This document shows, piece after piece, positions 28,659 through 39,800 of a stretch of 64,000 nt of DNA. The notes under the pieces were generated by a model that did no database searches, was not told the origin of the DNA, and saw only the letters and a list, made by a program, of their open reading frames with translations. Position numbers and translations under genes: made by a program. Positions within the stretch are counted from its first letter, which is position 1, and every line of letters begins with the position of its first letter. The DNA is from Ustilago trichophora. Lineage: Eukaryota > Basidiomycota > Ustilaginomycetes > Ustilaginales > Ustilaginaceae. The stretch is from assembly GCA_900323505.1 (NCBI GenBank), contig OOIN01000016.1, positions 496,001 through 560,000 of the forward strand, in the 5' to 3' direction.

Positions 28659-29573
28659 TCATTCAGGTTTGTGAGCAAGCACTCGCAGTCGAACATACAT
28701 TACGCACCAAGTCCCACTGTTAGCATTGTAACAGTCAGGCCTCACCGCCTCCTCCACTTCTTGTATCACTTGGACCCTCTCTTCCTCGCTCTCTATCGCG
28801 TTCAGAAAGGGTCCGGCGAACGTCTTGAGCCATCCCTTGAGGCCGCTTTGTTTCGGAAGGGGAGTCATCCTTGGAACCAGCTCGCAGCTCTCCACCGCGA
28901 ATCCTGCCTCTTCCAACAGAGCGGTATACTCCTGTACCGAGGGGAAGAACCAGGGGTCGAATTGCTCCGGATCTACACCTCTCTTCCTCAACGCGACATG
29001 AAGATGTCCTCGAACACCAACACAGTTCATGTATCCGCCTAGTTCGGCTGCAAATCGACCGCCTGGCTTGAGCATGGTGAAGACGTTGGAGAGCACGAGC
29101 GATGGTGAACGTTTCATCCAGTGCAAAGCGGCGTTGCTAAACACTTTATCGTATGCGCTGTGTTGTTCGGCGAGAGGGGCGGAGTGGCCGTCCTGTGCGG
29201 CGAATGTGAGATTCTCAAGGTTGGAAGTGGAGGCTTTGAGGAGGGTGGTTGCTTTGTCGATCATGTCTTGACTGGCGTCTATGCCAAGGACGCTGCCAGT
29301 GGCGCCAACTGCGTGGGCTACTTGGATGGTCAGTTCGCCGCTGCCTACCATCACATACATCAGAGAAAATCGAGTATCAGCCCCATAATCAAAGACATTC
29401 AACAGGAAGGACCTTTCGAGCTTACCGCAACCCAAATCAACCACCCGATCGCCAACCTTCGGACCAAGCAGCTGCAGCACAGCAGCGGTATACGCCGAAG
29501 AATAGACAAACGACGCATTGCTTCGATACACCTCGGCGTTGTCAGAACGATGATAGCCACTCTGAGAAGACAT
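28659..29573 (-). CDS. SAM-dependent methyltransferase (class I), 277 aa, two exons
   Basis: Exon 1 is 29573-29426 and exon 2 29344-28659, separated by an 81-base GTAAGC...GGTAG intron. Splicing yields VVDLGCGSGELTIQVA, the intact glycine-rich SAM-binding motif I; without splicing the motif is interrupted. Other class I features are SVLGIDASQDMIDKA (motif II acidic loop), FAAQDGHSAPL, DKVFSNAALHWM (motif IV area) and MLKPGGRFAAELGG (motif VI). This resembles the trans-aconitate methyltransferase / Methyltransf_11 family, but the substrate is unknown. The ATG at 29573 is the first in frame. The intron length is a multiple of three and contains no stop, so intron retention would also give an open frame. 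Confidence 0.85.
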   Translation of the reverse strand: MSSQSGYHRSDNAEVYRSNASFVYSSAYTAAVLQLLGPKVGDRVVDLGCGKLERSFLLNVFDYGADTRFSLMYVMVGSGELTIQVAHAVGATGSVLGIDASQDMIDKATTLLKASTSNLENLTFAAQDGHSAPLAEQHSAYDKVFSNAALHWMKRSPSLVLSNVFTMLKPGGRFAAELGGYMNCVGVRGHLHVALRKRGVDPEQFDPWFFPSVQEYTALLEEAGFAVESCELVPRMTPLPKQSGLKGWLKTFAGPFLNAIESEEERVQVIQEVEEAVRPDCYNANSGTWCVMYVRLRVLAHKPE

Positions 29574-30491
29574 CTTGAGGATCTTCAACCTTTTTCTTCT
29601 TTTTCTTCTCTGATCGTTAGGGTAGGGAGTAGATGAGGAGGATGTATGTCGCGGGGGAGTGAGGGTATGTGAGGGATCTTATATGTGTCGGTGAAGATCG
29701 AGGGTCAGTGTGGGGGAGTCAGGGTCCAAACATGCTGCTGTGAGGAGGATCTGACTCGAGTCGGCCGAAACATCCGACGCTGCGGAGCGCCTTCTTCGAG
29801 AAGGAAAATTAGAGAAAAAAAAAATAGAAAAAGCTTTTTTTTTTTTTGAGAAGAAACTTGTCTTCCACTTTCACTTCTTCCTTTACCTCTCACCACCATC
29901 ATCAGCAACTAAGAATACCACCAAAACACTTGCAACAACATCGAAACACATCGCATCGTCTCAACCCTATACCCGCCTGTGCTCTCACCATCCCGCCTGA
30001 GTTTCACCCTCTAAGCCCCTCCCTCCACCCCAGTCTCGCACATAACCCTCCCAACACCTCCGTTCCAATACCATGCCATATCCCGCTTAACACTCTGTTG
30101 ACAACCGAACCAATGTGGTTGCCATCAATTTTTAGTAGCGGGAAGAATCATGCACCTCCCCCTTCGTCTTTTTGTATCCCCTAACTCTACCCTTTACCGG
30201 GAAAGAGATGGAGGAGAAGAGAGGCGCAGAGAGGATCCCGCACAGACACCACCGACTCGCCATGCTTACAGGAGTCAGAGGTCACATTCGTCGGGTGACA
30301 TTTTTTTATTTTCATCAGCTCATATCGTTCTCTTTTCATTCTTCCAGCTTCCAGTAGTAAGGAGCTACATGGGTTGATTTGCAATGCTAAAACCCCCCCA
30401 TTATACGACAGCAACGTGCCGTGCGGGATCGAGTGACAAGATTGAGCAAAAGCACAATTTGATCGTGATGATGATGATGATGAGCAGCCGT
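29574..30491. other. Intergenic region between HRQ1 3' end and methyltransferase 5' end
   Basis: No supported gene. It contains poly-A/poly-T runs at 29817-29846 and a GAT repeat at 30467-30481. Open frames here are short and low in complexity. Confidence 0.5.
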
Positions 30492-33400
30492 TCACTCTTG
30501 AAAAAGCATACTTTTCCCCGGCAAAAACCCTCCTCCAGGTCCCGTACCATTCCCACCACTCGGTCCCTCAAACACCTCGCCTCTTCTAACCGCAGCCTGC
30601 ATCGCCCTCTGTGTCAACTGTTGCAAACTTGGCGGCAGTATCTCTTCGACATCTTCCACCTCGACGGCGCCTCCCAACTCCTTTGCCACTCTGACGGGGA
30701 CGGCCTCTGCAATGGTGCCATGAACGCTTTCCCTCTCTCCCAACTGCGATGGTGCGATACCCGGTTCGTTCTGAAGTTCGAGATCCGCATCGAACGGTTC
30801 TCGTCCTACAATGCCTCGGAGCACTCCCAAGGCGCCCACTTTGGAAGTGACGAGATTGGCATGTGCACAAGTCTGACTGGTGACACAGGAGGGACAGCCT
30901 TCGATGCAGGTACACGCCTCGATGACGCTAATGGCGATGCGGATGAGACCGTCGAGATGTTCAAAGGCTTTAGCGCAGACACCGCCGTTTTGGCCCGGCA
31001 TGTCGTAAAAGATCAACCGTGCGGGGCGTTTACGCGAGGAAGGTTTGGCGGCGTATTCCTTCTCGGCGATTTTGCACTCGGTTCGAACATCGCCTGCTAC
31101 ACTCACGACAAACATCGGGGTGAGTGAGAGCAGTGCGTGCTCTGCAGCGTGGATGGCGGCTGCGGCGTTGATCCGCTTCTCCGTCATCGCATCCACCAGC
31201 CAGGTGGGTACATCGATCCACAGTCCACGAGTATGCCGGATGAACGGAGGGCAATCCACCTCTACAGCATCGAGGATGTTGGCGCGTCGATCGACCTTAA
31301 AGTAACCCCAGACGTAGCTGGCGATCGTCACCTTGCCATAGTACGCCAGATAGGGAGATTCGCGCAAGCGTCGGATACGGTAGGTCTCCATAGCATCCGT
31401 GTTGGTGTGATCGCGAGGACGGGTGTGGTAGTTGACGTCGGCTTGGACCATGCGTGCGATGCGCGTCTCGTGATTGATCTCGCGACAGATGTACGACAGA
31501 CCCTGGTGCATGAAGACGGCCCCTTCGAACGCTTCGAAGATGGCGCGTTCGATCTCAACTTCTTCCATGACTCGTGCTCCACCAGGTCTTCCGGGCGTGT
31601 CGTCGATGTAGCAGTAGCTGTCCTGTCTCGCACCTCGAATGGCAACATCGCGCGCTGGGTTGGGACGCAGCTCCTCGCGGCAGTAGAAAAACCCACTGCC
31701 ATCCGTCTCGAGCCTCGTCTTGCACAAAGTGGCGAGATGCGGCCCAAAATACTGCTCGTCGTCTTCGAGCGTAATCGGCATCTCCTCGGCTGCACATTGG
31801 AGGTGCGATTCGAGGATGAAATCGTTCCCGAGATCCACCGACAGCGCAGCGTCAGGCTGGAGAAAGATCTCATCGGGGAAATGCATGTAGTGCTGATCCA
31901 TCGGCCACGGATCGCCAATGAGCACCGCGAGCGAGTCTTTCTGTCGTCGACCTGCTCTTCCCGCCTGCTGCCGCAAGCTCGAGATGGAATATGGAAAACC
32001 AAGCATGATGACCGCATCGAGACTTCCGATGTCGATACCGAGCTCCAGTGCGGATGTGGCGACAATACCGAGCAGCTGCCCCTTGAACATGTCTTGTTCG
32101 ATTTTCCTCCTGTCTTGCGGCGAGTAGCCTGAACGGTATGACATGACCTTGTTCGCCACGTCGGGACGATCTTCCAACAGCAGATCGTTGCGAACTTGAC
32201 GCATGACGATCTCGCATGTCCTGCGCACTTTCGTGAAGATGATGGTGCGAACGCCTCGCTGAATCAGATGTCGGAACACCTTGCTCACCTCTGCATACGA
32301 ACTGACGCGGCCCTGCGCCGGATCCGTCTCGTCGATGTACGGCGGATTCCAGACCAACCACTCCTTCCTTCCCGCCGGCGACCCGTCTTCGGTGACAACA
32401 TGAACATCTTGAACCCCAAACAGCGTCTGCATGTGTTCCTTTGGATTCGCCACCGTGGCACTACAGCTGACAAACTGCACCGTCGTGTTACCCAACGCGC
32501 TACAGATTCGGCGCAAGCGACGCATGATAAAGCTGACGTGCGCTCCAAAGAGGCCATTGTATATATGCAGCTCGTCGACGACTACGTAGCGTAGATTGCG
32601 GAGGAAGCGTCGCCATAGATCCTCGCTCGGTAAGATGGACTGATGCAGCATATCAGGGTTGGTGAAGATGACGTTGGCGCGTTCACGGATGTCTTTGCGG
32701 AGATCTTTGTCCGTGTCACCGTCGTAGGTGGCGACGATCGCGCCTTCGACGCCTTCGCAATTGGCGATCAAGTCTTGCAGCGACCGCCTCTGATCCTGTG
32801 CGAGGGCTTTGGTGGGGAAGATGAACATGGCTGTCGCCTCACCGTCCTCCTCGATTGCACCTAGGACGGGTAGCTGATAGATGAGCGACTTTCCGGAGGA
32901 AGTCGAAGTCGAGACAATGACGTTCTTGTTCTCGTGCAAAGCGTTGAGTGCTTCGGCTTGATGGGCGTAAAACTGTTCGATGCCGTGTGTGGCGTAGAGC
33001 GCATTGACGACGGCTTGAGAGAGAAGATAGTTGAGCTGACCCGTCTTGGCAGGCCGCTCATCAAAGACCTTGTGGCCGCCTGGGACGATCTGATCCTTCC
33101 ACCACGGTGCGATCTTCATCTCCTCGATCACTGACGCAATGCTAGGGCGATGTTCTGGATTCTTCATGAGAAACTCGAGACGGATGCGTTTTTTCTGAGG
33201 CGTATCACCTTCCGTACGTGTCGCCGTCTCCGGGTTGAGAGGCACATGATCGTGTGCTGCATCGATCAGCAGCTGCACCGGATCTTCGTCCTTAGCCTTG
33301 CAAGCTGCCAACAGCTCCAGCACGGCTTGCTCGAACTTGAAGTTGCGCTTGTTGATGAGCTTCATCATGGAAGCTGTAGACGGCATCGAGTAGAGCTTTG

Positions 33401-35063
33401 GATTCGACTTTGGCTTGGCGTTCGGGTTGGCAGGCTTTCTGTTTGGTCCTCGTCGCATGCCCGGGCGACCACGAGCTGTAGCCTTTGGTCCTTGCAACGT
33501 ACCATCGTTGAACTCGAACAGCAGTACGTATTCGTCTCTTGCCCTCTGCTTGCCCTTCTTCTGAAGCTGTTGCAACTCGAGCTCAGCCGGTGGCAACAAT
33601 GGCCCCTGCTGTCCACCCTGAACATCTACATCGGCAACGTCCTGAAACCCGCCACCTGTCGCAGCAAAACCAGCCGAGTCTACAGCACCCGCAACCGCAG
33701 CTGCAGCTGCAGCCGCCGCCGAGACCGTACTTGGATCGTCTGGAATGTACGGATCCCCAGACGCTATCGCCTCAGCTGCCCTCTCGTACAGCTCATCCCT
33801 GAACTGAGTCTTAGACTTGTCCCTCCTCTTGACCGTATTACTGGCAGGATCTTCTGCGTTGGCCCTGCTATCCATGTGAACTTGCAACATATCGTGCTCG
33901 ACATAGGCAAAGTGGATCAAGTCGCCACAGAGACTTTTGATCTGAGCGATGTCGAAAATTTGAAGCGGTCGCTTTGTAAGCCCCTCGACACTACTCTTGA
34001 TGGTGTCGTAGGTGGTGGCCATGTGCTTGCGAGCGGAGCAAAATGAGTAGACGGTGTTGATGGCGCGGAAGGTCTTTTCGAGTTCTAAGAAGTGTTCTGG
34101 CCACGGATGGGTGCGTTCCAAAACGGGCTTTTCGATTGGTGGCGCCTCTGAGGCGGATCGAGATGCTTCAGTGAGAGCAACGGAGGGCTGCCTGCCAACC
34201 AGAGCATCGCGGGTCGAGGTCGACGCTGTGGCAGAGCGAGCATTGCGTCCTCGGGCTTGCCTCTTGGCAACGGGAGGTGGGGTGACGGGCGGTACGGGAG
34301 CCTCGGTAGTTGCTCTCGGTGGTGAGGAAGGAGGTGGCATTGAAGTGGAAGCCTCTGCAACGCGTGGCGTCGCTTGTGTCCTCCCATTCGGCTGTGGCGA
34401 TGCGGCAGGCTTCGAGGGAGGTGATACGATCTGAAAATCGTCGTCGTCATCTTCATCTTCGGACTTGATCTCAATGATCTCTGGTTCGCTCTTGATTGTC
34501 ACAGCGGGAGCGGCAGAACGCCGAGTTAGAGTGGGAGATGAGAGCAGTGGATCGTCTTCGTCTTGATCTTGATCGTCTTCTGATTTTACTTGCTCAGTCA
34601 CATTCTCCCCGGGCTCTCGTGCAATCGAACCCTGCCCGACAGAGCGACTGGAGGAGGAAGAAGCAGTCTGATTGAGACTTCGGATACGAGCCTGTTCGAC
34701 CGCATCAGCTACCCTACGGCTGGCGGCTTTTCTCCTCGTCTCGGAGGGTAGTTCGGTCGGATCGATTGGATCTGCGGTCTTGCCAGATATCGACGCTACA
34801 TTGTTGAGCTTTGTTGTTGGCGCAGGAGTCGCAGATGCTCGGGCTAGAAAGAGTGGAACTTCCTCCTCATTGCTGTCTTTTCCCTCGAGTTCCTCGTCGG
34901 ATGCTTCTTCGTCTATGATCTCCTCGACACCATCTTGCCTAGACTGTTGAGCCGCTCTACTGCAAGCTGTCTGCCGACTCGTCCTTGGCAATCCACCACC
35001 ATTTACTCGAGCCTGCGTACGCTTGTGCAGGATCCTCTGACCCTTTCGGATCAGCTTTGGCAT
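30492..35063 (-). CDS. HRQ1: HRQ1-type DEAH/RecQ-like DNA helicase, 1523 aa
   Basis: A single exon of 1523 residues. The first 330 or so are acidic and Ser/Pro-rich, likely disordered, with runs such as SEDEDDDDDFQIVS. Helicase motifs follow: a Q-like region FYAHQAEALNAL, Walker A STSTSSGKS near 723, motif II VVDELH near 829 (DELH, not DEAH), motif III CSAT, and in the second RecA domain GYSPQDRRKIEQDMFKG, ATSALELGIDIG and QQAGRAGRR near 1034. The C-terminal CIEGCPSCVTSQTC supplies the four-cysteine cluster of the MZB/DUF1998 module (about 1380-1400) that defines the Hrq1 subgroup. Hrq1 acts in DNA crosslink repair and telomere maintenance in yeast. It is divergent from BUD31 over 470 bp. Confidence 0.92.
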   Translation of the reverse strand: MPKLIRKGQRILHKRTQARVNGGGLPRTSRQTACSRAAQQSRQDGVEEIIDEEASDEELEGKDSNEEEVPLFLARASATPAPTTKLNNVASISGKTADPIDPTELPSETRRKAASRRVADAVEQARIRSLNQTASSSSSRSVGQGSIAREPGENVTEQVKSEDDQDQDEDDPLLSSPTLTRRSAAPAVTIKSEPEIIEIKSEDEDDDDDFQIVSPPSKPAASPQPNGRTQATPRVAEASTSMPPPSSPPRATTEAPVPPVTPPPVAKRQARGRNARSATASTSTRDALVGRQPSVALTEASRSASEAPPIEKPVLERTHPWPEHFLELEKTFRAINTVYSFCSARKHMATTYDTIKSSVEGLTKRPLQIFDIAQIKSLCGDLIHFAYVEHDMLQVHMDSRANAEDPASNTVKRRDKSKTQFRDELYERAAEAIASGDPYIPDDPSTVSAAAAAAAAVAGAVDSAGFAATGGGFQDVADVDVQGGQQGPLLPPAELELQQLQKKGKQRARDEYVLLFEFNDGTLQGPKATARGRPGMRRGPNRKPANPNAKPKSNPKLYSMPSTASMMKLINKRNFKFEQAVLELLAACKAKDEDPVQLLIDAAHDHVPLNPETATRTEGDTPQKKRIRLEFLMKNPEHRPSIASVIEEMKIAPWWKDQIVPGGHKVFDERPAKTGQLNYLLSQAVVNALYATHGIEQFYAHQAEALNALHENKNVIVSTSTSSGKSLIYQLPVLGAIEEDGEATAMFIFPTKALAQDQRRSLQDLIANCEGVEGAIVATYDGDTDKDLRKDIRERANVIFTNPDMLHQSILPSEDLWRRFLRNLRYVVVDELHIYNGLFGAHVSFIMRRLRRICSALGNTTVQFVSCSATVANPKEHMQTLFGVQDVHVVTEDGSPAGRKEWLVWNPPYIDETDPAQGRVSSYAEVSKVFRHLIQRGVRTIIFTKVRRTCEIVMRQVRNDLLLEDRPDVANKVMSYRSGYSPQDRRKIEQDMFKGQLLGIVATSALELGIDIGSLDAVIMLGFPYSISSLRQQAGRAGRRQKDSLAVLIGDPWPMDQHYMHFPDEIFLQPDAALSVDLGNDFILESHLQCAAEEMPITLEDDEQYFGPHLATLCKTRLETDGSGFFYCREELRPNPARDVAIRGARQDSYCYIDDTPGRPGGARVMEEVEIERAIFEAFEGAVFMHQGLSYICREINHETRIARMVQADVNYHTRPRDHTNTDAMETYRIRRLRESPYLAYYGKVTIASYVWGYFKVDRRANILDAVEVDCPPFIRHTRGLWIDVPTWLVDAMTEKRINAAAAIHAAEHALLSLTPMFVVSVAGDVRTECKIAEKEYAAKPSSRKRPARLIFYDMPGQNGGVCAKAFEHLDGLIRIAISVIEACTCIEGCPSCVTSQTCAHANLVTSKVGALGVLRGIVGREPFDADLELQNEPGIAPSQLGERESVHGTIAEAVPVRVAKELGGAVEVEDVEEILPPSLQQLTQRAMQAAVRRGEVFEGPSGGNGTGPGGGFLPGKSMLFQE

Positions 35064-35534
35064 GTTGTCATCTGCTGATCATCACCTTTTTTTTTTTTGT
35101 CGATGTATGCAGAGAAGATGCTTTCTGTGTTGTGAGAGTGGTGGCAAGGTGGGATAAGGCTGAGCTGGACCCTTGCCAATTTGTTGAATATGCCTCCACT
35201 TTCGTGTCAGCTTTTGCACGAGGCGTAAATGAACAGCTCCTTTTTTTTAAAATTTAATTTTTTATTCGCGCCCTTTTCTGGCCCTTCTTTTTGAGACGCA
35301 CTTTTTCGAAATCTGGGGAAAGCCAAAACCGAATTCCGAACAAATTTCTATCTTTGTGTTTCGCCAAGATGTCGTCTTTGAACATCCCTCTGCTGCTTCA
35401 TACCACAAACTACATCTAGCTCAGCATAGTTCAGCCTACAAGATTCCACAAGCCAACTCGCTGGTGAGCACATATTGACCAAGCATATCATTGGCGAAAA
35501 GTCACAACTCCCTTTCACAAAGCAAAACCCAAAG
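35064..35534. other. Bidirectional promoter region of HRQ1 and BUD31
   Basis: A 470-bp divergent spacer with a T-rich patch at 35083-35098 and an AT-rich patch at 35239-35268. No gene is seen. Confidence 0.5.
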
Positions 35535-36162
35535 ATGCCACGCCTACGAACCTCAAGAACCGCCCCACCGCCAGAAGGATTCGACGAGATTGAGCCCATC
35601 CTCGACGAATACGATCGCAAGATGCGCGATGCGGAAACAGAAGACACCGAAGGAAAACGAAAAGTCGAAACTCTCTGGCCCATCATTCAGATCAACCATA
35701 CACGCTCCCGCTACATCTACGATCTCTACTACAAGCGTGAAGCCATCTCGAGAGAGCTCTACGATTGGTTGCTCAAGTATCAGTACGCCGATGCCAAGTG
35801 AGTTTAACGTGCAGTAGCATCTGTAGTGATGTGATTATACTGCGTACTGATCGCCTGGCAACTTTTGATTTTTCGACTTTGGCAGTTTGATAGCCAAATG
35901 GAAACGTACAGGATACGAGAAGTTGTGTTGTGTTCGTTGCATTCAATCCAGAGTAAGTAACACCCTTTCCCCACTGTATCCTCTCGATCAAGTTTAATAG
36001 ATCACCATATTGACGTTTTGACTCCCTATCTTTGGATCCCAATAGGATATGAACTACCAAGGCTCAACATGCATCTGTCGAGTACCTAGAGCACAACTAC
36101 GACCGGGCACCGTGGTGGAATGTGTACATTGCGGCTGTAGGGGGTGTAGCTCTTCCGACTAA
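35535..36162 (+). CDS. BUD31: BUD31/G10 spliceosome protein, 148 aa, three exons
   Basis: Exons are 35535-35797, 35886-35952 and 36046-36162, with GTGAGT...GGCAG and GTAAGT...AATAG introns. The joined protein starts [21 protein letters not shown] and contains [44 protein letters not shown] and [16 protein letters not shown]. The cysteine pattern forms the zinc clusters of the BUD31/G10 family, a near-universal eukaryotic component of the activated spliceosome (NineTeen-complex related). Length 148 is normal for the family. The frame is open 20 codons upstream of the chosen ATG, but homologues begin at MPRL-like sequence. Identification is very secure. Confidence 0.95.
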
Positions 36163-36827
36163 TGTGAAGCAATTAGAATACTCAAGCATTTCCACAAGAT
36201 CCTTTCCTGCGTGCTTGAATGATAATGCGCTACGGACTAGCAGATAGAGGCAACAGTCGTGTCACCGAAACCTGCGGTCTCTTGTACTGTTGCACGTCTG
36301 GCCAACGTAAACCCCGCCCACCTCTGGCTTGAAACTGAAATAGCCGCATACAGTACAGATACTAAGAAGTATACAAAGAGCGATCCGGCAGCAAGTGAAG
36401 GAACACTAATCTCACACGACCGACTTGGCCAAGCAATCTCTTTCATGATTAAACAACCCTCACAAACACAAAGAGAGACAAGAAGTATTTGTGTGCGTGT
36501 GCTTCAGAACGGATACTAAAAAGCGTACGAGCGACTCTGTAAGCAGACGTGCTCAAACATCCCACATCACACGCTTTCTCACACTCGAACGACCCTTTCG
36601 AACGGCTCAAGGAAAGATCGCTCGACACTAGCAGGCAGAAAGCACCAACACACACACAATCACTCTGCACATCACCTCATTCGGCAACGAGATGTAATGA
36701 TATCTCTCGTGTGTTGCAGACAGAACTGAGAAAGGCGTACAAAAAGGGAAACAAAGAACAAGTGAGAAGAACGAGTTCCACGACAAAAAAATGGTTCAGG
36801 AAGGGGGGAGAGGGGGGTTTGGGGCTG
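36163..36827. other. Convergent intergenic region between BUD31 and the RCK2/SRK1 kinase gene
   Basis: About 660 bp between two converging genes, expected to contain both 3' UTRs. No supported gene is seen. Confidence 0.5.
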
Positions 36828-39800
36828 TTAATCTACACGCATGGGGCTACCGGGTACAACTCCAGCTGCGTGGGCACCGTCGATGATGGGGTTGCCCAAG
36901 TTGTCGAGGCGTGGGGTGGCGGTACCGGCGGCTTTGTTTCGGCGACCTAGCAAGGTTGCGTTGCCCATGTTGAGTTCGAAGCCGCGTTTGCGGTTCGAGT
37001 TTTGGCCACGATCGCGAGGTCCTGCGCGACCATCGTAGAGTGCGGCTTCAGCGAGGCGACGATCGGCGCCGCCACGACCTTGGTATTGCTGGGCTTGCTG
37101 TGGCTGCTGCTGCTGTGGTTGCGGTTGTTGGTGTTGACGTTGTTGGGTTGCCTGTTGGGTTCGTGCGGCAGCGTCGTTGTGGTTACGAGTTCCACGCTGA
37201 TTCTCGACGGCCTGACCAGCTGCGTCGCCATGCTTCCTGCGAGTTTCGTCGGCTTCATCGCTCTCGTCCTCCTCGTTAAGCTCGCCCAGCGGGTTACCAC
37301 CGCCAGCACGCTTCCTTGCACCTTCCTCCTCCATTCGGTGAACAGCATAGGTGACGTCGAACGCCTCCTTGAGTCGGTTGATGCCAGGAGACATCATGGC
37401 GTTGCGTGCCGCGTTGCCCGTCTTCATCGCGGCAAGAAGTGGTGAGTCGAGTGGCATCTCGGAAGCCTTGGCCAACGCAATGTCAGCCGAATTGAGGTCA
37501 GGGATGGGATCCTTGACGTTGCACCAAGGGTGACGCAGGAACTCGTCAATCGTGTATCGCTGTCGTGGGTCGACGCAGAGCAGATGTGTGATCAAATCCT
37601 TGGCCGATGCGCTAATGTCATCCCACCATGGGCTCAAGAAGGTGTAGTAGCCCTTGGCCACCTTCTCTGTGAGCACCGAGATCGACTCGTCGTAGAAGGG
37701 AGGGAAACCACATAGCAGTGTGTAGAGCACACATCCGAGTGCCCACATGTCGACCGACTTGGAATAGCGCTCGTCCTTGACGATCTCGGGTGCCGTATAG
37801 CCGACGGTACCGCAAGGCGTCATGGTGCTCTCTTCCCAAACAACTTTGCTGAGACCAAAGTCGGCGATCTTGACACGCCCGATACCACCACCTCCAATTC
37901 CGGGCATAAACTCGCCCTCGTCCTCCTTCTCTTCATCGTAGGGACGCTGAATTGGGTGCTTGGAAGGGATGATCTTGATCGACTCGAACAGCAAGTTCTC
38001 GGGCTTGATGTCACGGTGAACGACACCACGCTCCTCATGCAAGTATCGGATGGCGTGAGCGACCTGCAGGATGACGTGGCGAGCGAGAGCCTCGCTAAAG
38101 TAGGTGAGCTTGACGATTTGGTGGAAAAGCTCGCCGCCCTCCATGAGCTCGAGGACCAAAAAGTAGTGGTCGCGCGACTCGGAGAACGAGAGAAGCTCTA
38201 CAATACCGTCGTGCTTGAGGTTTCGCATGATCTGGACTTCCTTGAGGATGTTGGCGCGCTGTGAGAGTCAAACAAAGCAAGAAAGTGGTGATGAGTCAGT
38301 ACAGTGTTCCGACGTGCAACCAAAGCGGTCCCAAAGATGCAAGCAGAGGGGAGTGGGGAAAAATCAGGGATGTGGGAAGTGAAAGCGGAAACAGAGCGCG
38401 TGCTGCTGCGGTCCGAAGGCTGAGACGCCGCTCTCTGGCCATGAGTGCGGCCGCAAAGCGACGAGAACGCCATGCTGTCTCGGACGCAGAGTAGCAGCAA
38501 GAACACAGATTGGGGAGTGCAATGATGGGCTGAGGAAGGCAAAGGGATGACGGGGGAGGGAGGAGGGGTGAAACAGGGAAAGTTGTGTGATCTGCTCCGA
38601 ATGGAGGCGAGGGGCAGGGGCGGAAGGGGAAAGGCAGAGAGGAGAGGTAGGCAAGAGAGAGCAAAGGACGAGGGGGACGGGAATGGAGAAAGGGTCGGGG
38701 TTACAAGTGGGGCGGGAAGGGGGAGGGTGGAGACGTGAAACGGACCTCTGTGACGCGGTTCTTCTTTCGGAAGTTAGGGTCAAGTCGATCCTGTAGAACC
38801 GATAGATGTGTGACGTTGGTGTGAAGGTACAGGGAGGTACGATAGGATGGTCCATCGTCCAGAGGTATGAGGAAGGTTGCGCATGTGAGGGAATGAAAAG
38901 GTGGTTAGTGTCCGCCGCCTTTTGAATGGCATCGAAGGGCTATGATCGATCTTGCGAGCGCCGTGGTTTGCTGGGAAGGATGCTGAAAGCGTCACTACCT
39001 GCCTGGCCACGTAGACCTCATGCGAGGGCTGCATCACCGAGCAGTGATACGCAAGTGCTAAACGTCGAAAGCATGGCAAAAAGCAGCCACAGAAGGCAAG
39101 CTTCAAGCTTTTGTCGTAACAACATGAATATTGTGCTATCGACCTGTCACCTGTCCCATCTGTGACGCCGCTGTCTTGGACTGCAAGACAGGCGGGTATA
39201 GACGAGCAAGCATGCAGCGTCGATGAACGAGTCTGTGCGTCTTGCTACCGATCCGGAGAACCTTGGCCAGAGGTTTCCAAATCGGCAGGTTGTACGCAGC
39301 AAAATGGGACTGTGCAAAGCTGGACATTCCGCCAGGGCAGATGGCAGTCTACCCTTGCGCTATGATCCTAAGCTAGGCAAGTACCAGGGATCGAAACGAG
39401 ATTGGAAACGAAATCGAGAAACTGGTGTGGAAACGGCAGCAGACCACGGCGACACCGAGAACCACGACACGAGACAACGAAATGGAACAGAAACCGAGAA
39501 AACGAACCACGTCGAGACCAATGTACGTACCTGATTGCTGTTCAGCTCGTACTTGCGAACGACCTTGATCGCGACCTTCTGGCCGGTCTGACGATCTCTC
39601 GCCTTGTAAACGTTGGAGAAGGCGCCGCTGTAGAGAGCAAAAGGGGACGGAAGGTTGGGTTAGCAACGACAGAGCATACACAATGAGATCATTGTTGGAG
39701 GAGGATTACTCACTCTCCCATCTTCTTGATGAGCTGGAAGCGTTCGCTGAGACCTTCGTAGTAAGGCATCTTCTCCGAAGCTTCACGTTCCTCGGCGACA

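Noticed and set aside
31137..34046. Open frames of 331 and 298 codons on the + strand within HRQ1
   Set aside because: They are antisense to a well-supported helicase and have no family features.
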